The position numbers and the translations under genes were made by a program. From Ornithodoros turicata (Eukaryota > Arthropoda > Arachnida > Ixodida > Argasidae): a stretch of 64,000 nt of DNA. Where the stretch lies: the NCBI RefSeq assembly GCF_037126465.1, contig NC_088201.1, positions 124,322,324-124,386,323 on the forward strand. Reading direction: 5' to 3'. Shown here in pieces: positions 1 to 12,013 of this stretch. A model generated the notes under the pieces. It was not told the origin of the DNA and did no database searches. It saw only the letters and a list, made by a program, of their open reading frames with translations. The number at the start of each line of letters is the position of its first letter. Within the stretch, counting starts at the first letter, position 1.

Positions 1-586
1 TTCAGCTAGCTTTACCAAAGTAACTTTAATTCCAAGTTACTTTTAATTCGCTTTTCAGTCACGTATACATGTTTTCTTGCTTTCTCTCCGTTCCTTCAAG
101 AAATGTCTTTCCATAAAATGTGATAATCAATGACAGTATTAATATTCAGAAAGTAAGAAACCGCTGCCATTGAAATCAAGCTGTACAATTGTGCACCCTC
201 AGGGAATGAGACGCAAAGCGTTTGAAGAGGCGTTTGAAGAGACCTTTGCCCGAGAACCTTGTTCACCTCTAGCTTCGAGCGTAGCTCAACTCTACCAAAT
301 TTGTGGCGCTGTCGAACACAAAAACGTCATTTCTTTACAAACAGCGAGAGGTCTATTGTGGGAGATAAATGAAAACGACCAAAGCGTGTTACTCCTCCGC
401 AGGCCACTCAAGGTCTAACTCAACTCACTTAAGAAAAGGAACTCAGTAACCGCAAGTTACATTTTGGGCTTAAGAACTTTGTTATTAACTTAGTTACATT
501 TTTCTCACGTTAACTTAACTCGGAGCAAGTTCTTTTTGACGGGTAACTTCTCAATCTATGGTTCTAATTCATATTTATGATTTGAG
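1..586. repeat. GTTACTT/AAGTAAC-rich repeat segment
   Basis: Short GTTAC or GTAAC motifs recur at about 20-50, 450-500 and 510-550 around a low-similarity 80-codon open frame (170-418) that has no ATG and no recognisable domain. Similar GTAAC-rich stretches occur near 12530-12780, 13240-13290 and 41990-42120. I read this as a dispersed repeat, not a gene. It occupies the place where a 5' exon of the adjacent transposase would be expected. Confidence 0.4.
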
Positions 587-2720
587 GATCAACCACTCTA
601 CAGTGACTCGAAAGTGACACGCCGGGAAAGCTTACTGCTCATTTTGGCTCACAGTTTGAGGCACCACTCTTCCAAAGAAGCGACTGAAAGCCTCCTGAGA
701 CTTGTGGATGCCCACATCCCTCACACAACCGTCCTCCCACAATCGAAGTACTTATTCTACAATCAGTCCACTGCCTGCACAAAGAACCGTACTTTTCATG
801 TCTATTGTCCCACTTGTCAAACATATTTGTTGCAAGTAGGAGATGCGGAAGACAACACCACTCCCAATGTTGTGCCATGTGTTCAGTGTGATTCTATCTA
901 CAGTATCGAAGAACTAATGAAGTCTAGTTCATATTTTGTAATGCTCAATATCGACTGTCAATTGCGGGATCTGCTGGAGCAACATGGGCTACCCACAAGA
1001 AGTACTAGGGCAAGTTTTGACATCAGTGACATCACCGAAAGCGTTGCATACAAAAGGCTCCCTATTGGACTTGATGACATTAGTGTTACGTGGAACACGG
1101 ATGGCGTTCCAGTTTTTGAATCGTCTGGATTCAGTATGTGGCCACTACAACTCAGTGTGAATGAGCTGCCATTCAAGTGTCGAGTTGAACAGGTAGTTCT
1201 TGCCGGCCTCTGGTTTGGGCCATGTAAACCGAACATGAACTGCTTTCTAAAGCATTTTGTAGAGCAGGTGAACAAGCTGTCTTCTGATGGGATGGACTGG
1301 ACTGATAACAGCGGGCATGAAAGGCATTCCCGAGTGTTCCCAGCACCATGCTCTGTGGATTCCGTTGCTAGGTGTCTTGTAATGAATATGAGTCAGTTTA
1401 ATGGAAGGAATGGCTGCGGCTGGTGTGATGCGCGGGGAGAGCAGTTGGCAGTGGGAAGAGGCACTGCTCGTGTCTACCCATTAGAAAAGCCCCTTCCAAA
1501 GGTCACGACAGAAGAAAGTTTCAAACGCAATGCTACTAAAGCAGAGGAGAAAGCGAAAGCTGTGTGTGGCATAAAGGGGACTAGCGTTCTGTTCTTTCTG
1601 ACATACTTTTCTTTCCCTTTTGGCTTTGTTGTGGACTACATGCATGCTGTGTGTTCTGGCTTTGTTCGGTCAATAGCATGCATGTGGTTCACTCACAAGG
1701 ATCCCGAAATGTTTCACTTGGGTAACTACGGTAACTACATTTCTGAGATAGACTCTAGGCTTCAAGCCCTACAGCCTACCTGGGAAATGCCACGCTTGCC
1801 GCGGCCAGTTCAAGCATGGAAGTACTGGAAGGCTTCAGAATGGCGAGATTGGCTGTTATTTTACTCTGCTGTTGTTCTCAGGGGCATATTGCCAACCAAG
1901 TACTTCCGGAACTAGCTTCGGTTTGTGTGCATCATGCACATTCTTCTTGGTAATTCTGTGCCGCTAGATAAGTTATCCGAACTTAAGAAGGAGCTTGTAC
2001 GGTTCCTCAAAGAGTACCAGACGCTGCATGGGAAACGACACATGACCTACAATGCACACCTGTTGATTCCTCTTGTAGACAGTGTGCGTGAGTGGGGCCC
2101 TCTGTGGTTTCCTTTTGAGAACATGAACGGTGTATTCCTAAAACTCCAGAATGGCACGCGATATGGGGATAACCAGATAGTTCAGAAGTATTCACTGTTA
2201 CGTGCACTTCCCAGACTTGTGAATACAACTCTTTGTAGAGGCACCACTTCTAGATTTGTGAAAGAGTTTATAAGTGACACCCTTCGAGGATACAAACTTA
2301 GGACAAATGCTATTAACGTACAACAATGGAGTACTCTACGGCAAAGGACGGTCGCTCCCCTGTGGGTCCAGATGCTTCAAAAAAATAACTTTTGACGGAT
2401 TGACGTACTGTACAAAAGACCTGGACAAATCCAGGCGTTGCAATTCTTTTGTTTTTGCTGATGGACATTTCGGCAGAGTTTTCTCAATCTTACTGCCCTC
2501 AGGCACAAACAGTGCACAGTCTGTGCTGTTACACATTGAGAAGATAAGGGTCAAGAACCACTTACTTGCGTCCACAGCTGGGTTAACGGCCCTCTTTGTG
2601 GAGGTCACCGCTACTGGTGAAACACTGAATGTGGATTGCAAAAACATCAAAAAAATGTGTCTTTCTAGGCTCTGGGGATGGGACGTACCTATGTGTATTG
2701 CAGAAGAACAGTACCCTTGA
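587..2720 (+). pseudogene. Tnp2-like (EnSpm/CACTA-type) transposase, decayed copy 1
   Basis: This is a transposase of the Transposase_21/Tnp2 kind, which would cut and join DNA at element ends. The frame opens after an AG acceptor-like site at 586. Visible in order: a HSLRHHSSKE block, a CPTC...PCVQC zinc-ribbon-like knuckle, NTDGVPVF (probable first catalytic Asp), NELPFK and LWFG, then VDYMHAV (probable second Asp with His), then WKASEWRDW. It aligns along its length with the copy at 54461-56690. Lesions: an in-frame TAG at 1913-1915 where the other copy has TGG (Trp), and a frameshift near 2310-2330, after which the frame continues to 2720. No acidic first exon like that of the second copy is visible upstream, so the 5' end is missing. 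The EnSpm assignment is from motif resemblance only; terminal repeats were not identified. Confidence 0.75.
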
Positions 2721-4200
2721 GACCACTTGAAATACTGTTCCACCAAGTTTGCGTAATACCATAATACTGAGTTTTCTGCAGCGGAGCAATGCTACTGGCA
2801 CTTGAATTGACTGGACGGAGAACCGACTGGCACTTGCACAGCTGTCGACTAACTGAGCCTCCGTAAGCAATAAGGGGATAAGTTGAAAAATCGCAAACCG
2901 AGAAAACTGCGAGTGATTACTTGGTAAAGTAATTGCAGATAAGTACCCTCGATTAACACAAATGCAAAATGTGTAACATATATGCGTGTGTCTACTCTAC
3001 ATACATGTCCCGTTAGCGTCGTTTCTGGGTGTGTGATTTAGCAGAAAATGAAAAAAATCCAAGAGCATGACATATCCCCTTTTTCTATATAACACCGCAT
3101 ACACAGGGCATTCGTGCAGGAAAAAACAATTTTCACAAGTTGGACTTTCATCGTGACGGCAGGATGGCCGAAGTTACCTTTGTACAGTGTAGCAGCCTAC
3201 ATCATGATTATCATGCTGCTAAATGAGCACCAATCTAGACCAGAAAATAATGTTCTGCACGGCCAGCGAAACATGACTTATTAGTATAGTGTGCACGTTT
3301 TTCTGATTACAATGCTCAGTAGCAGTGCTGACAGTGTCATGTGAGGTAGGAAGATCATGTTTTTCGAGCGTCCAGAAGTCCAAGTTTGGGGGATTTCTGC
3401 GCCCAAGCCAAATTTAAGCTACACGATTCGTACGCATGTGATGGTGATTGTGAGTTTACTGGCGCAGCGACAACAATTTTGTACGCATGTGTGGAAAAGG
3501 GGCCTGATCTGGCTGTCCATCCACACATGCATTTGCCGTTTCTTACCCACCTGTAGCGGGTCAATAAATTCCAGTACGGCCCTAAATTTTCTTTGGCAGG
3601 TACATAATGGTACTATGTAGATGTCATTGCAACAAAGACACTAAAAAGGGGATCATTCGACGTATCCCCTTATTGCATACAGAGGTTCAATTTACTGTTT
3701 ATAAGGTATATATGCTGTACGCTGTACTACGAACAGCAAAGACTGAATGAAACGGGAAATGTTTGACATACATTTTAGGTTGTCTCTGGTGGGCTTTTTG
3801 CTGTGATGCTTAATGCGAAAACAATTCAATTTAAAGATCTGGTGTGGAACAACTGAATTTGAAAGTCAAGTTTGAAATATAAGACTTCGTTCCTTTGTAT
3901 TAAATGATTTTTACTGAATATACCACTAACACATCTTGAGAACATGCACGCACACGTAGCTGCATATATGGTTACTGACCATTATGAACAGTGTTGCACC
4001 CCCATTTGAATATTTGAAAGGAACAGGATTTTAATTATTGTCCTAATTTATCATTATAATTTACCAAATTGGTACTAAAGGTAACAATCACAATGTTAGA
4101 GTGCAAGCAATGTTACGTGAAGTGAATACATTGTTTCAGCCATTGCAGCACTAAAATTTTGCAATATGTTCAATGTCAGGAAGAAGTCGCCATTTTTCTT
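2721..4200. other. No gene seen; weak inverted repeat 2852-2885 / 3653-3690
   Basis: No coding frame is convincing here. The strings around 2852-2885 and 3653-3690 are inverted copies of each other, sharing a GCAATAAGGGGATA core. They could be the ends of an ~840-bp nonautonomous element inserted just downstream of the transposase. No clear target duplication was found. Confidence 0.35.
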
Positions 4201-4360
4201 AGACAGCCTATGTGCTGCACACAATAGAGAGTACATAAATAGAAAGTCAATAGGTTATCTATAGACAGTCTATGAGCAGTACTCAATAGTCAGCATGTGA
4301 ATAAGAAGTCAATATGATGTCTTTAGAATTTCTATTGGTAATTGTCAATAGACAGTATTA
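4201..4360. repeat. Diverged 62-bp tandem duplication
   Basis: Two similar units begin at 4201 and 4263 with AGACAGYCTATG and each includes a CAATAG and a GAAAGTCAATA/GAAGTCAATA block. A third AGACAG start appears at 4350, next to the stop codon of the hAT gene. Confidence 0.5.
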
Positions 4361-6567
4361 TTTACTATTGAGAGCGTCCGCGTATGAATGCCACATTGGG
4401 TGAAAGTACGTAAACGACGTAAAATTACTTTGTAGTGTGTATGCGTGACACGCAAGCAGCACTTGGGCAAAACAGGGTGCTGATAGAGCTGACGGGCTGT
4501 CCTCCCGCAGTTCTGTAACAACCGTTTCATTACATTACGTTCCGTTTCACCCTCCATGGTAGCAGCCTGCTGCTCCGCAGCTCTCAGAAGCAGCTCCGTC
4601 ACCTTCCTCTTGCGCTCTGCTCCATCCTTCGGTACCCACCTTGTCTTAGAAAACGGATGCGAGGCAGCCGCGACGATTGACGTGTCCTCCAGTAAGTTGA
4701 GGAAGTTGCAGAACCTTGTCTGAAGACCCTGTACAAGTGCGTGGGCAATCGGCCGGCAAGCGCTCAGGTTCACGTTGCAGTTGAAGGCGTCTAACTTTGC
4801 TTTCAACGTCATTATGACGGGGAGAAACTCCCCATAAAAGCAGGTTTTGCTGGACTGAAGCCGGTCAAGCGCTGCAGCAAAGAGATAGAAAAAAAGACAT
4901 TACTACAAATAAGATAACACCATTACCGCAATTTAGCAAAGCTGAACAAGAGAGAAACTGATGTTCTGAGGCTGGAACAACATAGAAGGGACAGCTACAA
5001 ACAAAGTCTCAAATTGCCTAAGAATTCAACGATGAAAGATGAAAGTCACTGAAAAGGTTAGCCAGCTGTAGGGATCGAACCTACATCTGCCCGGTAATCC
5101 AGAAGATGTGGGTTCGATCCCTACAGCTGGCTAACCTTTTCAGTGACTTTCATCTTTCATCATTAGCAAAGCTGGTTCTCTTGGTACTGATTCTAATCAA
5201 TCATAAAAAGACAAGGTAATGAACATTGTTCATGGTGTTCCGCTACGAAAGCATCTACGTAACTAACCAGCAGCAACTGGATGTCGGTGATATTCTTCCA
5301 TAAAGTCCATCTCCGCTTCACGGAACAACGGAAGCTCCAGGCGCTGAGCTACCTCTTGGAGCCGTTCCTTGCTCTTCAGCAGACATGCAAGGGCATCAAA
5401 AAACGAATTCCAGCGAGTAGGGCATGGCGTCGGAAGCACCCGGCCGATAACTTCCTTCAAAACTTCAGCGCTCTTAGGACGATGCGAGGCAGCCCAATAC
5501 TTCGCGCACTTTGCGATGCACGCGGTGTGTAGCCTTTGGCAGGCAGGGTTTTGCGCAATGGCCCGCTTGACGTCTGTCGTAGCGATCAAGCTCAGTGTGT
5601 GGCAGGCACACCTGATGTGACGGGATAGCACAGCCTCGGAGATGTCCTCGAATTCCGCCGCGGGTTCTTCACCATCATCTGCGTGGAACAGACGACCAAA
5701 TAACTCCCTTAACTAATATACGATGCGGCATAGGCATGTATACTACAACAGCTGCGTACTACATAGTCAGAACAAATAGCGTCGTGGTTACCATCGTCGT
5801 CAGTAAGACGTATCTGAATGCCGTACTCCTTGAAGGCCTTGACGAAGTTGGAGCCATTGTCTGTTACCGTCGAGGAGATCTTTTCAAGAGAAATGCCGTA
5901 TTCCTCACAGGTGTCTTGGAGCAGTTCTGCCACTCTGTCGTAGGAATGGATCCCAGTAAATCGTCTGCATGCCAGCGCACACGAGCCCCTGGCTAGGGTT
6001 AGAGGATCGATCTGTAACGGAGAAGGAAAGGCGAAATGTGGAAGCTTTCATAATACGAGAGAGCCGATCGAGCACCATACCCAGTGAGCAGTCATTCCCA
6101 TGTAGCTTTTAGTAGTAGTGGACCACACATCAGCTGTGAGGCACAGGAAAGGCACTTTCTGAAGTCTTTCTCTAACCGCTGACAAGTGCATGACGTAGGC
6201 GTCATCAATCCGTCGACTCAACGTTCTCCGGGACATGACCTCCACAGAAGGGCAAATTGCTGAAAAGGAGGTCTAGTGCAATATTAATATGTGGTACGTG
6301 TTGTTTCTCACTTTTCATGAACTCACCTCGAATAAAGCGCAGAAACTCCGACTGCTCCACAAGCTGGAGGGGATGGAGGCCTGTTACAATTAAATCCTTC
6401 AACAAGCTGTCGAAATCATGCTGGGTGACAGGCCTGAGCGAAAATTCTGCCATTCGTGCTTGTTTTGCTTCATTGGGCCCATCGAGATGGCTGACATCGC
6501 TAATTTTTCGTTTCGGCCTGACATTTACTGCATCTTCATACTGGGTCAAGAGCGCTGGGTGTGATCC
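4345..6567 (-). CDS. Intron-bearing hAT-family transposase-like gene (five exons, 5' end missing)
   Basis: Predicted exons on the minus strand are 6567-6327, 6259-6081, 6011-5792, 5678-5268 and 4871-4345. Every junction has GT..AG and reading phase is kept at each (phases 1, 0, 1, 1), giving about 525 codons without a stop. Motifs are those of hAT/ZBED transposases: LTADVWST (first Asp), TVTDNGSNFVKAF (second Asp), CACHTLSLI, TRWNSFFDAL, and a LDRLQSSKTCFYG block after the last intron. The first exon opens after an AG acceptor at 6568-6569, so a BED-finger exon and the true start lie further upstream and were not found. The C-terminal dimerisation block (ER.FS type) is also absent. In a window where most TE genes are broken this one is clean, so it may be a young element or a co-opted gene. 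The last intron holds a foldback SINE. Confidence 0.75.
4945..5162. mobile_element. Foldback SINE insertion with 12-bp target duplication
   Basis: The 12-mer TTAGCAAAGCTG occurs at 4933-4944 and 5163-5174 and flanks the insert. Its right half (5031-5161) is an almost perfect palindrome: two copies of the 3' half of a tRNA-derived SINE (GGTTCGATCC B-box and the CTTTTCAGTGACTTTCATC tail) joined head to head. Its left part (about 4955-5000) shares ATGTTCTGAGGCTGGAACA with the SINE at 44612-44920. It sits in the last intron of the hAT gene. Confidence 0.75.
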
Positions 6568-7104
6568 CTGTGTCGAAGGACGGCAACAAAACCCAATTAG
6601 TACCTTTTAATCACTTGAAACATAACGCATTCACAGTGAAACTGAATATGCAACAAGAGTAAACACAACAAGGAATTTTGTATACACTTTGTCACCACAC
6701 GGAGATTTTGCCATGTAAGCTCTCTTGGACAACAAGGCTCCATGAACCTGGATTTTCCACGAATTATTTTTCGTGGGATGCTACAGCCACTCAGGCTTGT
6801 GCCCTCAAGAAGTTTTTCACAGCTCCTCGCAATACATTCCATCCACAGACAAAGCGAACCCGAGTCCATGAACCTGGATTTTCGATGATGTCCCCAAAGA
6901 GCTCACGCATTGTGTGATATGCGTCCGAAGTTTGCACTCTCTTCACAAGAATGCGACAGTAAACTAAGCTTCTATGTGTGACGGTGAGCTTCTAGGTCGA
7001 CGGTAGACCTTCCAACAGGGTGAATAACTGGCAGCCTGTAGCCTCTATGCAGGGCTCCTGTGAAGAGGCTAGGAGGGAGGAAATTAGACAGGAGAGGTTA
7101 ACGG
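6568..7104. other. No gene recognised
   Basis: The string CCATGAACCTGGATTTTC occurs at about 6740 and again near 6867, a short internal duplication. A 90-codon minus-strand frame (6597-6869) has no known domain. This stretch probably contains the missing upstream part or intron of the hAT gene. Confidence 0.3.
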
Positions 7105-7254
7105 ACTTCCTGTATTTACACGTATTTACGCAGTAATTACACGTGTAAATACCAGAAAAGTTGTATTTAAATATAATTATAAATATATTTTTCTGGCCCG
7201 TATTTAACTACGTATTTCAAATACAACGTATTTAAATACTGCCCATCCCTGTGT
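7105..7254. repeat. TATTTAAATAC-rich element end (CAGGGATGGGCAGT type)
   Basis: Read on the minus strand from 7254, the sequence begins CAGGGATGGGCAGTATTT and continues with repeated GTATTTAAATAC and GTATTTGAAATACG motifs. This resembles a terminal segment of a dispersed nonautonomous DNA repeat. Only one end is recognisable. Confidence 0.5.
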
Positions 7255-8074
7255 GTAACAAAGTAAATACGACCGCGTAAACCTTCACCTCCATCCATCT
7301 GTATAGCATATAGGAAATAAATGAAGACGAAAGTTTGCGTGGCCGTATTAACATTGTTACGCAGTGGATGGTAACCACGATCTCTTCTAGGCTTCTCTGG
7401 CATAAATTATTCACTGTGTGGCAGCGGAAGCCTGTCTGTCGAGGAGGTATAGCGCCACTCGCGAAAATGCGACCTTATATTGCACCAACCCTGTATGTCC
7501 AAACTAAGCCAACGTAACGTGTCCTCCGTCTGTGCACTGCATCAACAGACAACAGGACGCGGCATGAGTGAGCGGGTAGTGTAGTGCTCTACGCGTTCAC
7601 GATGGAGAAGTCTCGCGATTCTCGCTCAACGCACAAATACAACGAAATATCGTTGCAGTTCATGATCGAGCACTGCAATTTATAAACGAGCGCTTTGCTG
7701 GCGGCCTAAACGCAATTCGAGAGAAAAACGAAGTAGATAGAATTAGTCGCGATATTAAATTCCCCGCGAAGGACCTGTCAGGATAGTTGACAAGCTGAAA
7801 AGTGTAAGCTTTAGGCAGACCTTTTGTATTGTGCTTCGTGTGTGTAGAGTACTTTGACACGACCGAGGGCCCGGTCTCGAAGTCGATACGTGCCGTCAAC
7901 TTGGCTGTCATAAAAAATATGGCCCCCAAGTAGCTGCGCTTCCCACAAACACCGCGGAGAAGCTGGCCGTGAAACCTGGTTTCTACGACATTGCAGACCT
8001 GCCTGTATGTCGTGTTATGTTGTAGAAGTACGCTCAGCGAAGTCCTACTGCTACCTGTAGTCGCGTTGTTCATG
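7255..8074. other. No gene recognised
   Basis: A minus-strand open frame of 151 codons (7660-8115) overlaps the start of a better-supported plus-strand transposase remnant and shows no known motif. Nothing else is supported. Confidence 0.3.
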
Positions 8075-8254
8075 CAGGTGCCGCGGATCCACGTGGAACG
8101 ATGCATACAACGCATGGAGGTGTATGCAATACTTGCTTACAAGCTAGTGCTGAACTGCTGCCTTTCGTTGATGACATAGTGCACATGTGTGCTGTGTTGG
8201 CAAACCTGCAGCCACAGATCATCCAAGAGGAGCAGCAGGACACTGTATATTGAC
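8075..8254 (+). pseudogene. C-terminal remnant of a DDE_4 (ISL2EU-type) transposase
   Basis: The stretch VPRIHVERCIQRMEVYAIL is the signature near the C-terminus of DDE_Tnp_4 transposases (the final Glu within an R.HVER..QR block). A one-base frameshift near 8155-8165 moves the reading into LPFVDDIVHMCAVLANLQP, the usual tail of the family, ending with TGA at 8252-8254. The upstream catalytic region is not recognisable on this strand. Attribution to ISL2EU rather than another IS5-like group is tentative. Confidence 0.6.
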
Positions 8255-8950
8255 AAGCACAGGAGTGCCAGACACTGCCTTTATGCGGCCTCTCGCGTGC
8301 ATGTGAAAATAAAATTGTTCCTCTCAAATTTCAAGAGTGACATAAACATACTCATTAATTACATGTCTAATCTACATATCCACAAGATAAAAATGATTAT
8401 TTCTGTGCGCAAAGTCCTATAACGATATTTACAGGGCACGAATGTGGTCTGCAAATCATTTACATGGCACTAATTCATATTAGAAGGGACTACTAAGGAC
8501 TTTTCGTGCGAAGAGACACTTGGCGCGAAAAACATTAAGTGTTCTGCTAATTGCTCTCACTATATTTTTGCAATGCTGGTAGATTGTGCATAAAACAGAA
8601 CAGTTGAAGTCGTAGGACAAGCTCTGACAAGTAGTGATCACCAATATTAAAATCTGCTGCAACACGGTGTTTTTAGTGTATACAAACAGACATTTTTGTT
8701 TAGCCCAGTGCAATACAGTGAAAGCTGTACCTGGGTGTAATAACAGTGTGACCCTTTGAGCTCTAGGTTTCCAGACTTTAAAAAACTGAGGTAGGGAACA
8801 AAGCGTTTGCTCTCCTCAAAGTTAACAATCACTTATCTTTTTCTTGAAAATGGGCACTTCATCACCACAAGGGTGGGTTCCTCGTCTTGTATAAAAATAC
8901 CGTGAGGGGAACAACATGGCCATGGCTGCTGATACAAGGTGACTCCAACA
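8255..8950. other. No gene recognised
   Basis: AT-rich sequence with only short, non-homologous open frames on both strands. Confidence 0.4.
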
Positions 8951-9750
8951 CTACGAACCTTTACGTTCTGGAACATACTGGCTTGCAGAATTTTCCATTT
9001 TCAGTCCGTACGACGTGGCACTGGATGTAAAACTGCTTTCCTTGAGGAGTACTTCAGCCAAAGAGTCCAAGCTGCCTTTGCAGGTCTTCACACGGTGTGC
9101 TTGGGAGTTTGAAATCCTCTCACGTCTCACAACATACCAGAGTTTACATAATGACTGCCTCTTTGTTTTCCTCTCTACATCTATGCACACATTTTCGTCC
9201 ACTACTACTCTTGTTGGATAGTAAATATACAATGCTGGGTACATCTCCGTCAGTAGCGGGCCCGCTTTAACAATACAGTGGCTGAGAAAACTTCGACTGT
9301 CTCATATGGGAAAAAAAGAATGACACCTCGTAGGCTACTAATCAGCACCAGGACTGATGGTTCATGCTCTAATATTTCCGGTGCAATCTCGCTTCGAGGC
9401 TGAAGAAGGCTGAAGGGGCAATTGATATCGAAGCCATCGCTCGGAAGACGGGAAACTGCATCTTTAATCTTTGTAAAGGGTGCAACACATGGAGCTTGTT
9501 TCGTTATTTCTTCTACACTGTTCTTCTGTAAGGTCTCAAATCTTACACCCTTACAGTAGAGCTTCATCTGGGCAGCGGATGGCTTACCCCAGCGTTTCAC
9601 ATCTGATATATGCAAGAATCTGGCTGTTCTATGTTGGCATAGTGAACGACAGCAGCCATGTGCTTGTAGATCCCTCTTCTGCCAGCTCTGCAACGGTAGT
9701 AAGCTCCTTGTAGAACACGTGTGTGCGGCTCCACCTGGCACGAGCATCAT
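8951..9750 (-). pseudogene. YqaJ-type (lambda-exonuclease-like) nuclease gene fragment
   Basis: The lower frame (9244-8951) matches the opening of YqaJ/viral-exonuclease domains found in many arthropod mobile genes: KRQSLCKLWYVVRRERIS, SQAHRV, then FTSSATSYGLKMEN. The upper frame (9750-9250) resembles the linker preceding this domain, with a GGAAHTCS element that may be a relic of a SWIM zinc finger and a CLPSDGFDINCPF-like stretch. The two frames are separated by a stop and frameshift near 9245. The downstream catalytic motifs of YqaJ are missing, so the gene is truncated. It reads away from the Harbinger element. Function in life would be DNA end resection, but this copy is not expected to be active. 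Confidence 0.55.
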
Positions 9751-10402
9751 TCATGTTAAATTCGCCCACAGAGGGTGAAGAAATGCCGGGACGTCAGCGA
9801 GTGTACTTCATGGATAGTGCGATCGATGATGTTACCAGCGGTTCTAAAAAAAAAAAAGTGACCAAATAACAGGATGCAGCCAGTGCACGGGCGCTCTTAC
9901 CTGAATGATTGTCATATATGTCTTTTTTGACACACACGTCTGTGGCGAGCACGTTCCGCTGATGGTGAGAGAACCGTTTGAAAACCTCTCGATAACACCG
10001 CTGGCATGCCGACTTTGGCATAGCTTTTTCTTCTTTTCCATTGTCGAGGGTCTGAAATAATCACCTGGCGTTGAAACCGTCAGGAAGCCACAGTGCTGCA
10101 CGACGTCATCACGTATATTTCACCTGCTGTCAAGATGCAGTCAAACTAAGCATGTCAATAGCTCCAACTTCGGGCGACTCACAAAACAAGTTTGCGCTTC
10201 CGCCTTCAGATGGCCGCGTACTGACGCCGCCTACAGAGGCTGCACAAGCGTATACAGTTCTCCTCAGGTACACTGTAAAAAGTAGTCGTGAAACATACGG
10301 GCATATCGCCGCGAAAATAACGGGCGCGAACCTGTTGTTTCAAATCACACGCGTTTCTTGTTATTTCGCGGAAGAGGAGGAGTCTGGGCGTGCGCACTGG
10401 AT
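9751..10402. other. Possible 5' exon and leader of the YqaJ-like gene
   Basis: On the minus strand an ATG at about 10041 begins a lysine-rich frame (MEKKKKLCQ...) that runs into a consensus donor (CAG|GTAAGAG) near 9898. This could be exon 1 of the nuclease gene. No domain is visible, so the link is weak. The rest, to 10402, is the left flank of the Harbinger insertion. Confidence 0.3.
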
Positions 10403-10670
10403 CTGGGGTCGGATTCACAAAGAAATTCGTATCTTACGACAAAGTGCCCTTAAGATGTCGCAGCCTGCGATGCGCTTACGATGTCGGCGTAAACTGGATT
10501 CACAGAGCAGTCGTAGTGGAGAGGGCACGCCGTAGCGCCACAAAAAGCGTATGGAGACGAGAGTATGCTATCACCATGGAGACGACAACGCGCGGTTGCA
10601 ATCAGACCAATGAGAGCCGTGAGTTTCCATGTGGTTTTCTTGAAAAGCAGACACACACTTTCTCGGTAGA

Positions 10671-12013
10671 AAATGCCCGCCACGAACGCCTTGGAAACTT
10701 CAGCGAAGCGAGTACGTCGGCCAAATTTTACCGAAGCGAAATTGAAGCGCTTGTGGAATGCTACCAAGCTAACAAGGCTGCCATAGATGCCACTGGCGAT
10801 GGGCCGCAAGGCGCTGTTGCTAAAACCAAAGCTTGGGCCCGCATTACTGATACTCTGTTTGCGGTGTCCGGCATCAAACGCACGCCTGCGGAAGTTAAGA
10901 AGAAATGGACGGATTACAAGAGCTTAAACAAGAAGAAAGGTAAATAGCGCATGCAATTACTGGTCGGCTGTCACGCATGTGAAGCGGGAAGGTTGTTTTA
11001 TCGATGAGACGCAAACCTTTCTCACACAGGGGCCAACGTCACGCGGTGCCTTGGCAGGACAGGTGAGGGTGCCGCAGAAGTGCCGCCACTTACGCCTCTT
11101 GAAGAAAGAGTAGTGGCCACACTCGACAGGAGCACCGTCGTCGGGATTAACGGCAGTTACGACATCGGAGTAACAGGAGGTAAATGAATACACAAAAGCT
11201 GCACAACCCGCAGCCAACCTATTCTTATTTGTGAAGCAACAGACGTTTTAACCTAATTTATTGCAGGGGATGTCATACTCAGATACAATGTCCAGTGCTC
11301 AGGTCAGTGTGCGCCCACACAGCCTTGTCGTTCTCATGCAACTTTTGTCACATTATGATAGGATATAATACATAACATTATTCGTATATTGGCAGATCCC
11401 GGTCCTTCAAGTAGTGCTACACCCCTAGTACCTGATGCTTGTGAAGGTAAGGCAAACATAGCATGTCAGTAAACAGCAGTGTGAGAATGCAGATGTCAAG
11501 CATTCCTTAACGCATTGACATGGGCTGACATTAGGCGCAGAGCTGACATCCTCCACATGGATAAGTCAAACACCTAGCCCAGCTTCATCACAGGAGGCAG
11601 CAAATGTGCAACAGGAGGTTGCTGACAGCGCACCGGCTGTGCCAACACCACGCAGGGGTAAATATTCTTGTGCACGACTGGTGTATTGCTTGAAGCTTGC
11701 CTACTTTCTCAAATATTCTCAGGGCTACTGCACTGTAACAGTCGCATTAATGTGCTGCAGAATAGGAGTTGCAAAATGTGTTTCTCGTTTTCGCAGTGTT
11801 TATATCTTGCCATGCACTAAAATTCTCACGTGATCCGTTTACCAGGTACCAAGGAGTAGGGCGAGCAGTGAAGCAAGTGAAATAGCAAACACACAAAAAA
11901 AAATGGAACAGCACTTGGAAGCGCTCGTAGATATACAGAGGAGGCTACTGGCCATCAAAGAACACAAGTATAAAGTTAGGACACTTCCTGGAGGACGGCT
12001 TGAACTGCAATAA
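10671..12013 (+). pseudogene. Harbinger Myb/SANT-like DNA-binding partner (frameshifted)
   Basis: Harbinger elements encode a Myb/SANT protein that helps the transposase bind element ends and enter the nucleus. An ATG at 10671 begins MPATNALETSAKRVRRPNF; a one-base loss near 10735 then shifts the frame to EIEALVECYQANKAAIDA, and the domain continues through WARITDTL and KKKWTDYKSLNKKK. Downstream exons with GT..AG and agreeing phase are visible at 11030-11179, 11267-11302, about 11398-11450 and 11534-11658. The last exon (about 11846-12013) ends in a short coiled-coil-like stretch (EQHLEALVDIQRRLLA) with its own one-base phase disagreement. The multi-exon structure with Ser/Pro/Ala-rich middle resembles NAIF1-type proteins. 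The gene is probably defective, though the frameshift could be a sequencing error. Confidence 0.65.

Noticed and set aside
5041..5150. tRNA gene pair
   Set aside because: Only the 3' halves (B box side) are present, in inverted orientation; this is a SINE palindrome.
7660..8115. 151-codon minus-strand frame
   Set aside because: No motif, and the opposite strand shows a recognisable transposase tail at its end.
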